From the NCBI GenBank assembly GCA_002917075.1, contig NTMA01000039.1:186001-250000 (forward strand): 64,000 nucleotides of DNA, read 5' to 3'. The position numbers were made by a program, and so were the translations under genes. Every line of letters begins with the position of its first letter. Positions within the stretch are counted from its first letter, which is position 1. The notes under the pieces are model-generated. The model worked only from the letters and a program-made list of their open reading frames with translations. It searched no databases and had not been told where the DNA came from. This document shows positions 1 through 11,151 of the stretch, piece after piece. This stretch comes from Hawksworthiomyces lignivorus (taxonomy: Eukaryota > Ascomycota > Sordariomycetes > Ophiostomatales > Ophiostomataceae).

Positions 1-952
1 TCTGCTGCGCTGGCTGGCTGCCTCTGCCGTCTGCAGTCGGTCCTACTCCCGGCCCGTAGCTGGGAGCAGCGCTCGGCGGAGGTCTCTGGCCGTGATTGGG
101 ACTGGATTGGCGACCGGCTCCGCTGCCTTGTTGTTTTTCGTGTTGTATTTTCCGCACTTCTTCGGCTTTCTTGGTCAGATACTCCTCGAGGAGCCAGGCG
201 TTGCGGGTGTTGGCGCGGAAGACGGCATCGGCGACGTCGCCAAGAAATGGCACAAGCCCTATGGCGAAGTCGAGAATGATGTTGAGATACATGCGGGAGA
301 GGAGGCTGGCCGGGAGGCCGCCGTCAATGTGGTGGCACTTCTGGACGACGAGCCACGCCATAAGCAGGTCGATTGCATCGCCAGCGCTACAAACAAAAAG
401 AAGACACGATTAGCAGACGATTAACACGCAATACTTTTTTTTTTGTCGCCAACGAGGAGAAGCGGCGCAGCGTTGCCCGGGGAGGAGGAGGAGGGTGGGT
501 CACAATTGATACAGTGGTCGGTGTTTAGGCAGTATGACGTCAATGAGCCAACGCTGCGAGGGAGAGAAGAGCAGAATACTTACACAGGGATGATGCCAAT
601 AACGCTGCTCCAGCCGAAACGAATGCCGCAGCAATTGAACAGGGACATGTCCAGGCGGTAAGCCTGCTTGCGTACCCGTTTCAGGACTTTGCCGTCGTTC
701 TGCGAGAGGCCGGGCGGAATGCCCTTCTTCTGCTTCTTGACTTTGCCTGTGGGCCGGCCATTGCGCCCGTAGACGGCGACTTCTTCAAAATAAGGATCCT
801 ATTTCATTGCGGTTACGCTGTCAGCAGGATGCGACGTGCCAGGGTTGCGCACTGATGCGGGGACCAGGGTAACATACTTTGGAGTTGATGTTCTTCTTTG
901 CGGCGTCTTTCAGCGCCCGTCTGGCGACGATTTCGAAAAGCTGTGCGGACAT
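1..952 (-). CDS. DUF4112-like membrane protein, 3' end beyond the window
   Basis: Three exons are read: 952-878, 798-584 and 386 to the left edge, where the frame is still open (about 225 residues seen). Introns begin GTATGT (877) and GTAAGT (583), and both splices keep phase. The start at 952 gives MSAQLFEIVARRALKDAA. After a basic stretch rich in KKQKKG, exons 2-3 encode the motifs I associate with DUF4112: a first helix pair with GDAIDLLMAWLVV, then GGLPASLLSRM, a hydrophobic helix with FAIGLVPFLGDVADAVFRAN, then NAWLLEEYL. The visible tail is rich in Pro, Gly and Gln and looks disordered. The family is fungal and membrane-embedded with no defined biochemical role that I know of. The family call is from memory of the motif and is fairly secure; the function is unknown. 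Confidence 0.8.
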
Positions 953-2143
953 GGCGGCGACGAGAAGAGATTTGAAAGGAGAGGCGGTGATGAGGAAGAA
1001 AGAGAGCTAGGGAGAGAAAGAGAAGAAGAGGAACGAAAAGAAAACGAAGCCGAAGAGGAGAAATTTAAGACAAAAATCCAAGGAGAGACAGAAAGGCGAA
1101 AAGTCCCACAGCGTATTAATTTGCTGCTATTTTCGACTGGCCCTGCTTTCTTCTCGTCCACTGTTTAATACCAAACGAATTGATTGAAAGCTGCGACAGT
1201 AACCGCGGGCGGGTTGGATTGGCGGAGAGCTGCTGAGTGCTGGTTTCAGAAAAGCGCCGTGCTCAATGAAATGGTTTTTTTTGCTGTTTATTTTTGTAAT
1301 CGCAGTCGCAGTCGCAATGGGGGTGACACGCACAGTTAACACGTATTGCGCACTATAAGCGCGGCGGTTGTTGGAGAGAGAGAGAGAAAGAAAGCAGCCG
1401 TGAAAGAACTGAAATGGAAACAAGAAAAAGACAAAAAAGACGAAGAAAAAGAAAACCACAAGAGCGCCGCAAACACGGTGCTTTCTCTCTCTTTTATTTG
1501 TTTGTGTTGGCTTTTTTCAAGCTACTTTATTTGCTACGTTTTACTGCTCATACCTCAGCTTTTTCCTTTTTTTTTTTTTTTGCTGGCCATTCTGCGACGC
1601 TCACAGACAACCACAGTGGTTTTGGATCTTGGCACTTTTTTTTTTTTTTTTTGCTGAGAATGGGAGGCCTGAGTCGTTACGTCAGGGGCAATGCTCAAGC
1701 ATGGGGCTAGTCGACTCAGCGAAAAGGCATGAAGCAGCAGACCATGGAAGCTGAATGCTGTTGGGATGTGCATATTAAGCGTGGTCTTCAAGTGTGGCGC
1801 AAGCTGCGAGTTGATGCTAGAAGCTCCGACCTGGGGAGGCCGACCACAGATGACAAAAAAATAAAATGAAAAAAATAATAGGAAAAAAAAAAAAGAGGAA
1901 GAAGAAGGCAAGAGAATGTATCATTTTGTACTGTCTTTGCAATTGGCTTAGAAAATATTAGTCATTTTGCTGTGTAGCTACATTATACGACATACCACAT
2001 CAGACGCCGGCACCTCTCTGAAGCTCCCTGGTAGTTTTTTTTTTTTTTGACCTGATGTACCGCTGCACGTTATTTTCCCCGACAAGGAACCTGGTAGTTT
2101 TGCTGCTGCCCTGGCCTGGGCCGGAAGGCTAATGCAACTTATC

Positions 2144-2176
<33 letters not shown>

Positions 2177-2706
2177 CAGCCTTCCGCTATCACCAAAAGA
2201 GAACCCGCTCTGCACCCACTGCAACCACTGCAACCACTGCACCCGCTATCAGACCAGTCTGGAGCAATGAGTAAACCCCACGTATGCTGTGGTGCTGTGG
2301 TGGTCCGCGTACTGCGTCTCCATACTTTTCTGCCCTCTTTTTCAACTCTTCTCTGCTCTTCTCTACAGTCTTCGCCTCTCAACCCAACCCGACATACGTT
2401 TTTTGAAGCCCATCCACCACCATCATCTTGTCCCGCTGCTTTTCTGCCCAATAGCGACAGCCGATTAGAAAAGCCACGATACCCGTCCTCTTTCTCCCGT
2501 TTTTGAACCTCTCCCGCCCACGGCGCGCGAACAACTTCTTCCATCTCAAAAGAAGCTTTTCGTGCTCTCGCTCGTCACCTTTTCTTCCCCCCCCTCCATC
2601 ACGCCCGCAGTGGTTTGCGACGCATTGCCGTCTGCTCCGCGCATCCCTGTCCCCGTCTTCATCCGCTTCTACACGCTTTGGATAATGCTTCTACTATCAT
2701 ATCAAA
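953..2706. other. Divergent intergenic region between the DUF4112 gene and DCP2
   Basis: This is a shared upstream region for two divergently transcribed genes. It is rich in A or T homopolymers (for example T-tracts near 1565-1580 and 1635-1650) and carries a long C homopolymer at 2145-2173. The last 300 bases before DCP2 are CT-rich on the plus strand, as is usual for fungal leaders. I see no coding potential beyond antisense or low-complexity frames. Confidence 0.6.
2145..2173. repeat. C29 homopolymer
   Basis: An uninterrupted run of 29 cytosines lies in the DCP2 upstream region, followed by TCCC. Length is as given in this sequence; homopolymers of this size are error-prone in sequencing and variable in populations. 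Confidence 0.9.
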
Positions 2707-5700
2707 ATGGCAACAAGAAAAATGAAATTCGAAGACTGTGCGTCACCTCTTCTTTGCAGCTTTCTGCCTGTTCTCTCCTCTCCCTCCCTCTTCTCTTCTG
2801 AGCTCCTCTCGCGCTCTACTCTGCTCCTCTGCGCGAAACAGCTTGCTAACACTGTCGATTAGGGCTGGACGACCTCTGTGTCCGCTTTATCATCAACCTG
2901 CCTGAAGCTGACCTGACGTCTATGGCGCGCATCTGCTTCCTTGTTGAAGAAGCCCATTGGTTCTACGAAGACTTCATCCGCCCCCTCGACCACAGTCTCC
3001 CCTCCATGAACCTCCGCAACTTCTGTCTCCTCATCTTCCAGCGCTGTCCTCTGCTCGCTCCGTTTCCCATCCAAGACCACATCCGCGCCTTTGAGGAATT
3101 CCTCAAGTACAAGATCAGCGTCCCCGTCCGCGGCGCTATCCTGCTCAACGAAGACATGGACTCGGCCTTGCTCGTGAAAGGATGGAAGAAGGGCGCCCAT
3201 TGGAGCTTCCCCAAGGGCAAGATCAACATGGACGAGGACGACCTGGACTGTGCGATCCGCGAGGTCGACGAAGAGACAGGTTTTGACATCAGATTGGCCG
3301 GGCTCGTCCCGCCCCCAGAAGACATCAAGTACATCGACACCACGTTTAGGGACCAGCAGATCCGGCTGTACGTCTTCCGGAACGTGCCAATGGACACCTA
3401 CTTCGAGCCCAAGACGCGCAAGGAGATCAGTAAGATCCAGTGGTACAAGATTGCCGACTTGCCGACCTACCGCAAGAAAAACAACAATGCCAGCGGCAAC
3501 CAGCACCACAACGGCCACGAGACCGACGAGCCATCCAGTGCTCCAAATGCAAACAAGTTTTACATGGTGGCGCCTTTTATCGGGCCGCTTAAGAAGTGGG
3601 TGGCCCTCCAGAGGAAGAAGGACGCAATGCGCGCTGGCCCAGACCACCTTGCTCCCCAGATTCCCTACGTCGAAGAGACCCTCACGGAAGACGAGACCGG
3701 CGGGCAGCCGGAGCCTGCTCAGCAGCTCCAGAGCGGGCCGCCCCCCGAAGACATCCTCGCCAACGCGTCTAGGGAACTGCAGCGCTTGCTGAAGATGCAG
3801 CCCTTGTCTTCCAGCCGCCCCGCTCAAGCTGCTAGCGGTACCGTCAACATGCCCGCTGAGTATGCGGACCCCAACCAGGACAAGGCCAACGCGCTGCTCG
3901 CCATCCTACAAAAGGGCGACACGCCAGCCCAGCGGTCCAGCGCCGCCTCTGGACCCCACACACCATTTGACCATGTGTACGGCCAGGCGCCACAGCCTCA
4001 CACGCCGCACCATCAACACCCCGTCCATCCCCCGCAGTTTCCGTCTTATCCGCAGCAGCAACCCCCGCCACCACCTTTTCACCTCCAGACATCGCAAGAA
4101 GACCAGGGCCAAAATTACTCCGCGCCGGCTTACAACCAATTCGAAGCCCCCCGTCGCGACCTGCCAGAACACCAGCAGCAGCAGCAGCGGCGGCAACAAC
4201 AACCACAACAGCAACAATACCACCAGCAACGGCTGCAGCAGCACCAGGCGCAAGCTCCGCCTTCGCAGGGCTTTCAATACCAGCAGCAGGCGCCTGTGCA
4301 GCCTTACAATACGTTCACTGCGAACACCCAGAACCCACCTCCTCCTTACACGTCTCAGAGCGGCAGCAATGCACAGCCCTCTCCAGCAGCTGGATCTCAT
4401 ATTCGGCAGCCACAACCACCCCCGGTGCCGCTTTTGCATCCTCAGCCACTTCCACCCACCGTGCAAAAGGCATTGTTTACCAGAGAGTCCCTTGTCTCTC
4501 CGGATGTTTCCGCTGCTGGCCCTGGTGCTGCAGCACGCCAGGTTAACCCGCTGATGCCTCCACCGCCGCCGCCGCAACACAGAATGCAACAGCCTCCTCT
4601 GAGCAACCATGCAGCCTCTCTGCTGAATGCCTTCAAGTCCAACGGGGCAGTGAGTGTTCCTGCTTCTGCGTGGCAGCAGCAGCAACAGCTGCAACATGCT
4701 CCGCAAGGACCTCAGCAAGGGCCTCACCATCAGCCGCAAATGCTGCAGCATCCTCAAGGTTCTCACGCGCCCGGCGCGGACCCCCAAGGCCACCAGTTTT
4801 ACGGCGCTCGCCCGCAACCAGGCCCACAGCGTCATTACGATGCTCTGCCAGCTGGCGCAATGCCATCAATGGCTCCGTTTGCTGTCCAGGGCGTGCCTGG
4901 CAACGGCAGGAACAGCAACCCCCAAGCTGCTGGTCCACCTGCGCCGAATGGGGGGGCCCAGTTTGCCAACGCGCCCCGTCCTGTGCAGCACTCTGAACAG
5001 CACCGCAATGCTCTTCTTGGCATGTTCAAACAGCAGACCCAGCAGGGTACGCCACCTGGTGCGGCACCTCCACAGCAGCACACTGGGCGGCCTGGATCCC
5101 AGCACAGCGCCACTCAGCCGGCCGCCTACCTAGATTCGCGATCTACGGCTCAGATTGTCGAAGCTGCCGCGCAGGCGAACGGGGCAGCCTTCCAAGCAAA
5201 TTCGGAGCTGAATCTCCCTTTCGGTGCTCTCTCGCTGCTGACACGGCCCAAAGGCTTGGATGCTAGCGGTGACGGCGCCGGAAACGCTGCTCAGGCCATG
5301 CCGCATCCTGCCCAGTTTACGGATCAGTTCCAGCATCCTAGCACCTTCTCCTCCCCTGCTGTGGAGCTGCCAGCAGGAACGGTGCCTGCGCAGCCCGGCT
5401 TTGGCCACCAGACGAGCGCGCAGCTGACGGGGCGGCAACGGCTGGGAAGCTCTGGAGAGAGCCGGCCATCCCCGCTCGGACAATATGACAGCGGCATGCT
5501 GCCTCCGGGATCCGTTCGACGTCCTAGCTTTGCGTCGTCGTCGTCGGCTGCTCCTCCTGACGGAGGCGCCTTTGCACCCGCAGCACCACCGCCGCCGCCA
5601 CCGCCGCCACCGCAGCAGCAGCAGCAGCAGCAGCAAGCACAAAACCCAGAGCACAGGCAGAGACTTCTCTCGCTATTTAACAAACAACCGTCAACATCAC

Positions 5701-5939
5701 CGACGGCTTCTGCTTCTATGGGCATCCATGGACACCAGCCGCCCACATCTGCGTCGGTGAGCTCGCGCGGCAGCGCAGATCACGCGGGGAAAGGCAAGGC
5801 CAGAGATGGGCCTGCGTTCTCCGGAGAAGCCGCCGTTACTCCAGCCGGGTCCTCCAGGCGGGGAAGCCAGACGCCGATATCACCTGCCGACCGCAACTTC
5901 CTGCTTGGCTACCTGGCATCAGTATCCGGAACGCAGTGA
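2707..5939 (+). CDS. DCP2: mRNA-decapping enzyme subunit 2
   Basis: Exon 1 is 2707-2737 and exon 2 is 2863-5939; the intron has a GTGCGT donor, a GCTAAC branch point and a TAG acceptor. Splicing restores FEDWLDDLCVRF, the conserved start of the Dcp2 regulatory domain, which decides the ATG at 2707. The product is about 1,035 residues. The all-helical Box A domain (about 10-110) precedes the Nudix domain; the Nudix box (about 129-150) fits GX5EX7REUXEEXGU with catalytic REVDEE at 143-148. A Box B follows at about 180-240. The rest is a very long disordered tail rich in Gln, Pro and His, with CAG/CAA runs and five short LL-type helical motifs near 353, 597, 728, 945 and 1024. Known role: hydrolysis of the 5' cap with Dcp1 in P-bodies, releasing m7GDP. 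Confident. Confidence 0.96.
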
Positions 5940-7220
5940 ATTCTATATTTTTTCTTACAGTTTGCATATGGGGTGTCGAAATGCCCCTTTTTTGTTTTGT
6001 TGTCTGTCCATCGTCCCTGCTTGCTTTATTTTGGCGGTTGTAACGTTTTGTTATGTTTACTTTCTTTCGCTTTTTTGTTATAGTACCCTCGATTGTGCAA
6101 AGTCGTTGATTTTGATTTCTTACATTTCCTTGTAGTGCCAGACGGAAGCGAGTCTTTGCATTGGGCTGCGGGATTTGCCATGTTATTTTGCATTGCTTGT
6201 GGAGTGCTTTTTCGTTCAATCCCGTCTAAGAGGGCCGATAGTGATAGAAGGGTGGTCTATTGAAGAGGAACCATATATTAACGTTGGCCCTGTATTTTTT
6301 TTTTCTTTTTTTTTTTTTATGTCTTTGTACTTTTTGGAGGGTATACTCCTTCTGTGTGGATGAAAGACAATAATAGTACCTATGGAGGATCGATATGGTT
6401 CATGTAATTTGCCTGTAGAGGCAAACCATACCCAGACGTCAGAGAATATACACACCTGAAAGACAAGAAAACGGCTCCAAGCTTCCAGTGGTGTGATTAT
6501 TGGTGAGATTTTCTCAGCGCAGGCTACCGCCCGGTCTCAGCCTGGATTTCTTTTTTCGCGCACCCACAGCTGTAATCTCAGCACCAAATGAGGTTATGGG
6601 ACCATCGCGTGATTTCTTTAGAGCCCAGACAAAGAGTTTTATATCGGCCACAGCGAGCCTTCCACAGCGAGCCTTCTAGCAGCCTTCTCCTGCCATGCTG
6701 AGGCTCTCAGATGCTGCAAGCCATACGTCAACGTGCAGACACAGCGCAATGGTCATGACGAATGGGAGCTCTATCATATATCTTTCGCCTCGCCTCGGCC
6801 CTAGATAACTTTTTCCTCTTTCTCCGGTCTAGGCTTGCTCCATCTCCATGGGTGCCAGCGAGGTCCTCCGCCCCCCTTCCCTCCCCCACGCCAGAGCTCG
6901 CCTCTTCTCCTGTTGCTTTCAACTATTAGAGAGCAAATCATTCCAGAACGCTCGTGGCACACACTTTAATCATTCCACTTTCTTGGCGTCGTGTCTTAAC
7001 TACGCTGCAGTCGTTGGCACGTTCTCCATACCCCGTCTTTATTTCTTGTTTTAAAAAAGTATAGGGCCAGCCTGCTACCCCACGGCGGCGCATACCGAGA
7101 TAGTAGAGAAATAGGGGGGACGGCCAGCGCATGGTGCGCGAGAAAGTCGAGCATCCCGCTCGACTCTGCTCGGTAGAGTCTCCCTGCCAAAGGGAGAGAA
7201 GCGATGTCTTCCGACTTTAA

Positions 7221-7239
7221 GGGGGGGGGGGGGGGGGGG
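7221..7239. repeat. G19 homopolymer
   Basis: Nineteen consecutive guanines lie upstream of the SDR promoter elements, ending in TCCC. This is the second of three long G/C homopolymers in the window. Confidence 0.9.
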
Positions 7240-7349
7240 TCCCTCGTCTCTCTCTGTTAATCTCCATTCCCTATGTCTCGTGCTCCTTTGCTGTGGCCGC
7301 TTCCTCATGTTTTTCCCTGTCTTAAAATGTTTGCCTCGCTTGCCTCGCT

Positions 7350-7404
7350 ATGGACGTCATCGTCCATGCCGTATATAAAAGGGGGAGTTCTGAGCGATAT
7401 AAAA
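7350..7404 (+). promoter_or_regulatory. Core promoter of the SDR gene: inverted repeat plus two TATA boxes
   Basis: TATAAAA occurs at 7374-7380 and again at 7398-7404, about 270 and 245 bases before the ATG at 7648. Directly upstream is a perfect 7-bp inverted repeat, ATGGACG at 7350-7356 and CGTCCAT at 7361-7367 with a 4-base spacer; it includes a GACGTCA core of the CRE/ATF type. The element positions are seen directly; use as a promoter is inferred from position. Confidence 0.5.
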
Positions 7405-7647
7405 GGGAAAGAGTCGTAAGTTCGACAGAACTCGAGACTTTGTCGTGATCCCCTTTTTTCTCTTTCTGGCACCCATCTGTAAGGCCAGCTACGGCAAGAC
7501 AAACAATAGAGAAGTCCTGCTATCCAACTCTCTGCTCCTGTCTCCTCTCCTCTCGTCCTCCCCTCCCTCCTGTCTCTCTAGTCTCCCACCTCTTTTTTTT
7601 TTTTTATTCCTTCTGTCTTTTGTCTTTTTTCCCTCCTCCGCTGAAAC

Positions 7648-8646
7648 ATGCTGTACAACACGACCCCCGACCAGTTGTACGAGCCGCGCTCGGCCGTGGT
7701 CGACCCGGTGGGCTTCGGGCGGGTGGCCATCGTGACGGGCTGCGCGTCGGGCATCGGGCTGGCGTGCACGCAGCTGCTGCTGGCGCACCAGTTTTCCGTG
7801 TGCGGGCTGGACCGGCGGCCGTTCGACTACGGCCTGCTGCGCGAGGCGGACCACGGCCGCTTCCACTTCCACCAGTGCGACCTGGCGGCCCCGGGCGCCT
7901 GCGACGCCGCCGTGCGCGTCTGCCTGCACACCTCGCTCAACGGCTCCCGCCGCATCGACGCCCTCGTCAACGTCGCCGGCGTCCTCGACAACTTTGCCAG
8001 CGCCGACGCCGTCTCCGACGAGCTCTGGGACGAGGTCCTCGCCGTTAACCTCACCGTCCCCGTCCGCATGACCCGCGCCGTCCTCGGCCCCATGCGCGAG
8101 CCCCGCCAGAACTCCCACCAGGCCCGCGGCGGCGTCATCATCAACGTCGCCAGCACCGCCGGCCTCAGCGGCGCCGTCGCCGGCATCGCCTACACCGCGT
8201 CCAAGCACGGACTCGTAAGGAAATAGATTTCTCTTTTTTGACACAATGTGTCCTCGCTAACTTTGGTTTCTCTTTTTTCTTTCTCTATCCAGATCGGCGC
8301 CACAAGGAACATCGCCTGGCGGTTCCGCAACGAGGGCATCCGCTGCAACGCCGTGCTCCCCGGTGCAGTCGACAGCAGCATCGGTCAGGCTATCGCTGGG
8401 CGCGTGGCCGGCGGCTTAGACGCGGCTGGCTTTGCCGAGCTGGCGCCTGTGCATGCCCTACAGGCGCGTGGCGCTGTCGCAGCCGGCTCCGGATCCGAGA
8501 CGCACTCTGAGGGATCTGCAACGCCGGCCACGACGGATATCACCGCGCTAGAAGTCGCGAGAGCCATTCTGTTCCTGCTGAGCGACGAGGCGCGGTCCAT
8601 CAACGGCGTCTGCTTGCCCGTGGACAAGGCATGGGGCGTCATGTGA
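7648..8646 (+). CDS. Short-chain dehydrogenase/reductase (classical SDR)
   Basis: Exons 7648-8214 and 8293-8646 join at KHGL/IGATRN; the intron is GTAAGG...CCAG, and the unspliced frame would stop just after the donor. The product is 306 residues. It has the Rossmann cofactor motif TGCASGIG (30-37), the NVAG structural motif (about 108-111), and the catalytic Ser169, Tyr182 and Lys186 (YTASK) with the usual 13-residue Ser-Tyr spacing. An Asp after the second strand (GLDRR) suggests NAD rather than NADP. The C-terminal half has the RxxxIRCNAVLPGAVDS pattern of the family and an insert rich in Gly, Ala, Ser and Thr at about 250-275. It resembles bacterial and fungal hydroxysteroid-type SDRs, but the substrate cannot be read from sequence. 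Neighbours give no pathway clue. Confidence 0.9.
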
Positions 8647-9143
8647 AGCTACAGCGCTGTACATTTTTATTTCCTTTTTTCGGCAATTCATCGCGTGGCG
8701 GGTTTGGCGTTTGCTTTTTTGTACGCATATGGCAAAGACGGATGAAACGATGGATGCTGCAGAGCAGGAGTCGGCGGACAGCATTGGAATGACCATTGAC
8801 ACATTTTATTCTATGGATCTACGCGAAGACGATACTGGGGAGGTCAGTGTACGCTAGCATGTGAAAGAAGAAGCAAAATTGTAAGAATTCATCGGATAGC
8901 ATCTTCATATCGAGACCGCCCTGCAGTCAAAGGCACGCATAACTGGCTATTAAAGGGAGCAATAAACCACTGGCAATGAAAGGATCAAGCCCAGAAACCT
9001 CAAATTATTTCTGACGGAGGTATCCTCATTACTTCGCAAAACAAGCAGGCAACCGAGTAAAAGCCCATATAGAACCATAAACGCAATCGAAATAACGTAG
9101 ACGAGACGAACTGCCCTTCCCTTCGCCTCCCAGCATGCTCTCT
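8647..9143. other. Convergent intergenic region
   Basis: This lies between the 3' ends of the SDR gene and the RRM gene. It is AT-richer than its flanks and should contain both 3' UTRs. I see no open frame with recognisable protein features. Confidence 0.6.
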
Positions 9144-11151
9144 CTATACCATAATATCTACGGGGCCATGCGTGTACTGAAAGGGTGCAGCGAATGCACC
9201 ACCTCCTCCATGCAGCTCGTCAGTACTGTCATCATCACCGCTGCTCTCGTCTTCACTTCCTTCTTCCAAGTTCAACAGCTGGAATCGATTCGGAGCAGCA
9301 AATGTGGGTGGCTTCTTGGCAGTGACAGGCTCTCTCTTTGGCTTCTTCGCGAGTTCGATCTTTTCGATGGGAGCCGCACATTCATCCGCCGCGAATTCTA
9401 TTTTGTATCCTTTATATGACCTGCAGCTATATGTTAGCAACTCGACCCTTCACGACGCCTTGTCTCGAACCTCTACTAAAGGATGAGAAAAGACGTACAG
9501 TTGGCTCTTCATGCAGCTCCGCGCAGACCAGGCATGGCGGATGGAATTGGTATCGATGAAGCAGCTCCCGCCAATAAACTTCGCAGAGACGATAACCAAG
9601 TTGTGTATGTGTTCCAGATCTTCGCGAATCTTATCTTCTGTGATCTTGGGGTCACAGTGGTGAACGACCAGGTTGCGCGTGGCTCCAAGACAGACTTTGT
9701 TGGCGACATTAATTGGCAGCAGGAACTGCCGATCCGCCCAGCGGATATCAACCTATCCAATTAGTGAGCCATGGATAAATTTCCTCATCTCTCTCTGTCC
9801 TTCTCTTTGTGCCTCTTACCCGCTTGTTCTTGACGTAGAGATCGTGCTTCCGTGCATGCTCAAAGAAAGCTATAGCGTCTGGCTCACTGAGAAAGGAGAC
9901 CATGGCAGAGCGGTTACGTCCACGTATGTAAATGTCCAGTAACAGCCCGCCTCTTACAACAGCTGCCACATCAGCGTGCGTGGCGCTGTCCGGGATGTTG
10001 ACTAGCTGGACCGTGCGCTGGCAGCTCTGCTCAAACGGCGGAGGTGATCGTGAGAAATCATGCGTCACGCCGGATTGGTATTGTGTACCACGAGCAAGGC
10101 CAGTGTGCGAGCCTGAAGCGCACGTCTCTCCGAAGGTGTGCCCACTGCCGCAGTCGCTTCGCAGGACATCGTCATCGTTATACTCATAGCGAAAGCCAAT
10201 GCTGGACTCTCCGCTTGACGTCTGCGTGTTGCGGGGAGCGCAATTACGGATTGGGAAAAGGGGATCGTGTAAGGAAGCAAAGCTGGGCCGGGAACTTCTT
10301 CTACGCTCTCCTAAGCTGAACACGGTCTTGTCGCTGTTCGTGTCCGTTGAGGGCGTGCTGGATTTCTGGCTGCATTGGCTGGCCTGTTGAATAGATTCGT
10401 CGTCTGCACTCAGAACCTTTTGTGGCGTGAGCAATAACCTCAATTGGCCCGACAAAGGTGTTCAAGAGCAAGGTGAAGTTCAACTGAATTTGTCGTAAGA
10501 GAGCACTTACAGCAAGGGAATCTTCTTCTAGGCCGCCTCGAATAAGGTTTCGACAGAGGTTGGCTAGAGAGAAATACGAAAGATAAACATTAGTTATGTT
10601 TGCAGCAATATATGGAAGCTGTACCCCAGAGGCTTGCATAGGAGCTATGGATGTTTGATGCCCAAAGCAGAGCGCTGGCAAACGAAGAGATGCAGCGTAC
10701 CATATTGTTGCGCTACCAGGCGTAGTTGGTCATATTCCTCCTGCAGTACGAGTACCTTCATATTCGGTAAAGAACCAGAGACATCTGTACTGGTGGTTGA
10801 ATTTGTGTTCTACTTTATTGAAAGGTCCGCGAAGGAAGCCGAAATTGGTTAGAAGATAGCAGTATCCAGCGCCCAGCTTCGGGCTAGACATGAGCGAGGG
10901 CGACTGATTAGAGAACCTACAAAATTTGCCCTATCACAAACAGAAGTCAGCAAAAGGCCAAGAGATAGAGGTGGCAGCAGGACAAAGAAGATGAGAGCAG
11001 CCGACCAAGACAAGCATGTAATGCCATGGAGAAACAAGCTACATGAGACAGCAATGCACAACCTAGTAGGAGGGGAATCAACTCACCTGCGAAGGAGTGT
11101 GTCGAAGTAGTCACGATCAACGGTGACAGATGCACCGAAAGGATCCATCAT
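9144..11151 (-). CDS. RRM protein related to Nrd1 (negative regulator of differentiation)
   Basis: Seven exons are inferred: 11151-11087, 10930-10921 (10 nt), 10809-10701, 10563-10511, 10416-9820, 9752-9499 and 9420-9144; all joins keep phase and give about 454 residues. The start reads MMDPFGASVTVDRDYFDTLLRRANF, and the TV-x3-YF-x2-LLRR pattern is what I remember at the start of Nrd1-like fungal proteins. Next come a short EEYDQLRLVAQQYANL helix with IRGG, a Ser-rich linker, a first RRM (RTVQLVNIPDSATHADV...VSFLSEPDAI, about 220-290), a second RRM-like domain (NLVVHHCDPKITEDKI...GSCFIDTNS) and an acidic tail. Relatives bind RNA and restrain sexual differentiation in fission yeast; the role here is inferred. 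An alternative model would begin at the ATG at 10761 and lose the first three exons. Confidence 0.85.

Larger units (their letters stand above)
5940..7647. other. Intergenic, DCP2 3' side and SDR promoter
   Basis: The first few hundred bases are T-rich and likely hold the DCP2 3' UTR. A G19 homopolymer lies at 7221-7239. Two TATA boxes and a short inverted repeat precede the SDR gene. Between about 7440 and 7640 the plus strand is strongly CT-rich, consistent with a leader. No gene is visible in between. Confidence 0.6.

Noticed and set aside
3250..5654. Several long frames overlapping DCP2 on both strands
   Set aside because: They are shadows of the CAG/CCG-rich DCP2 tail; only the Nudix frame has family motifs.
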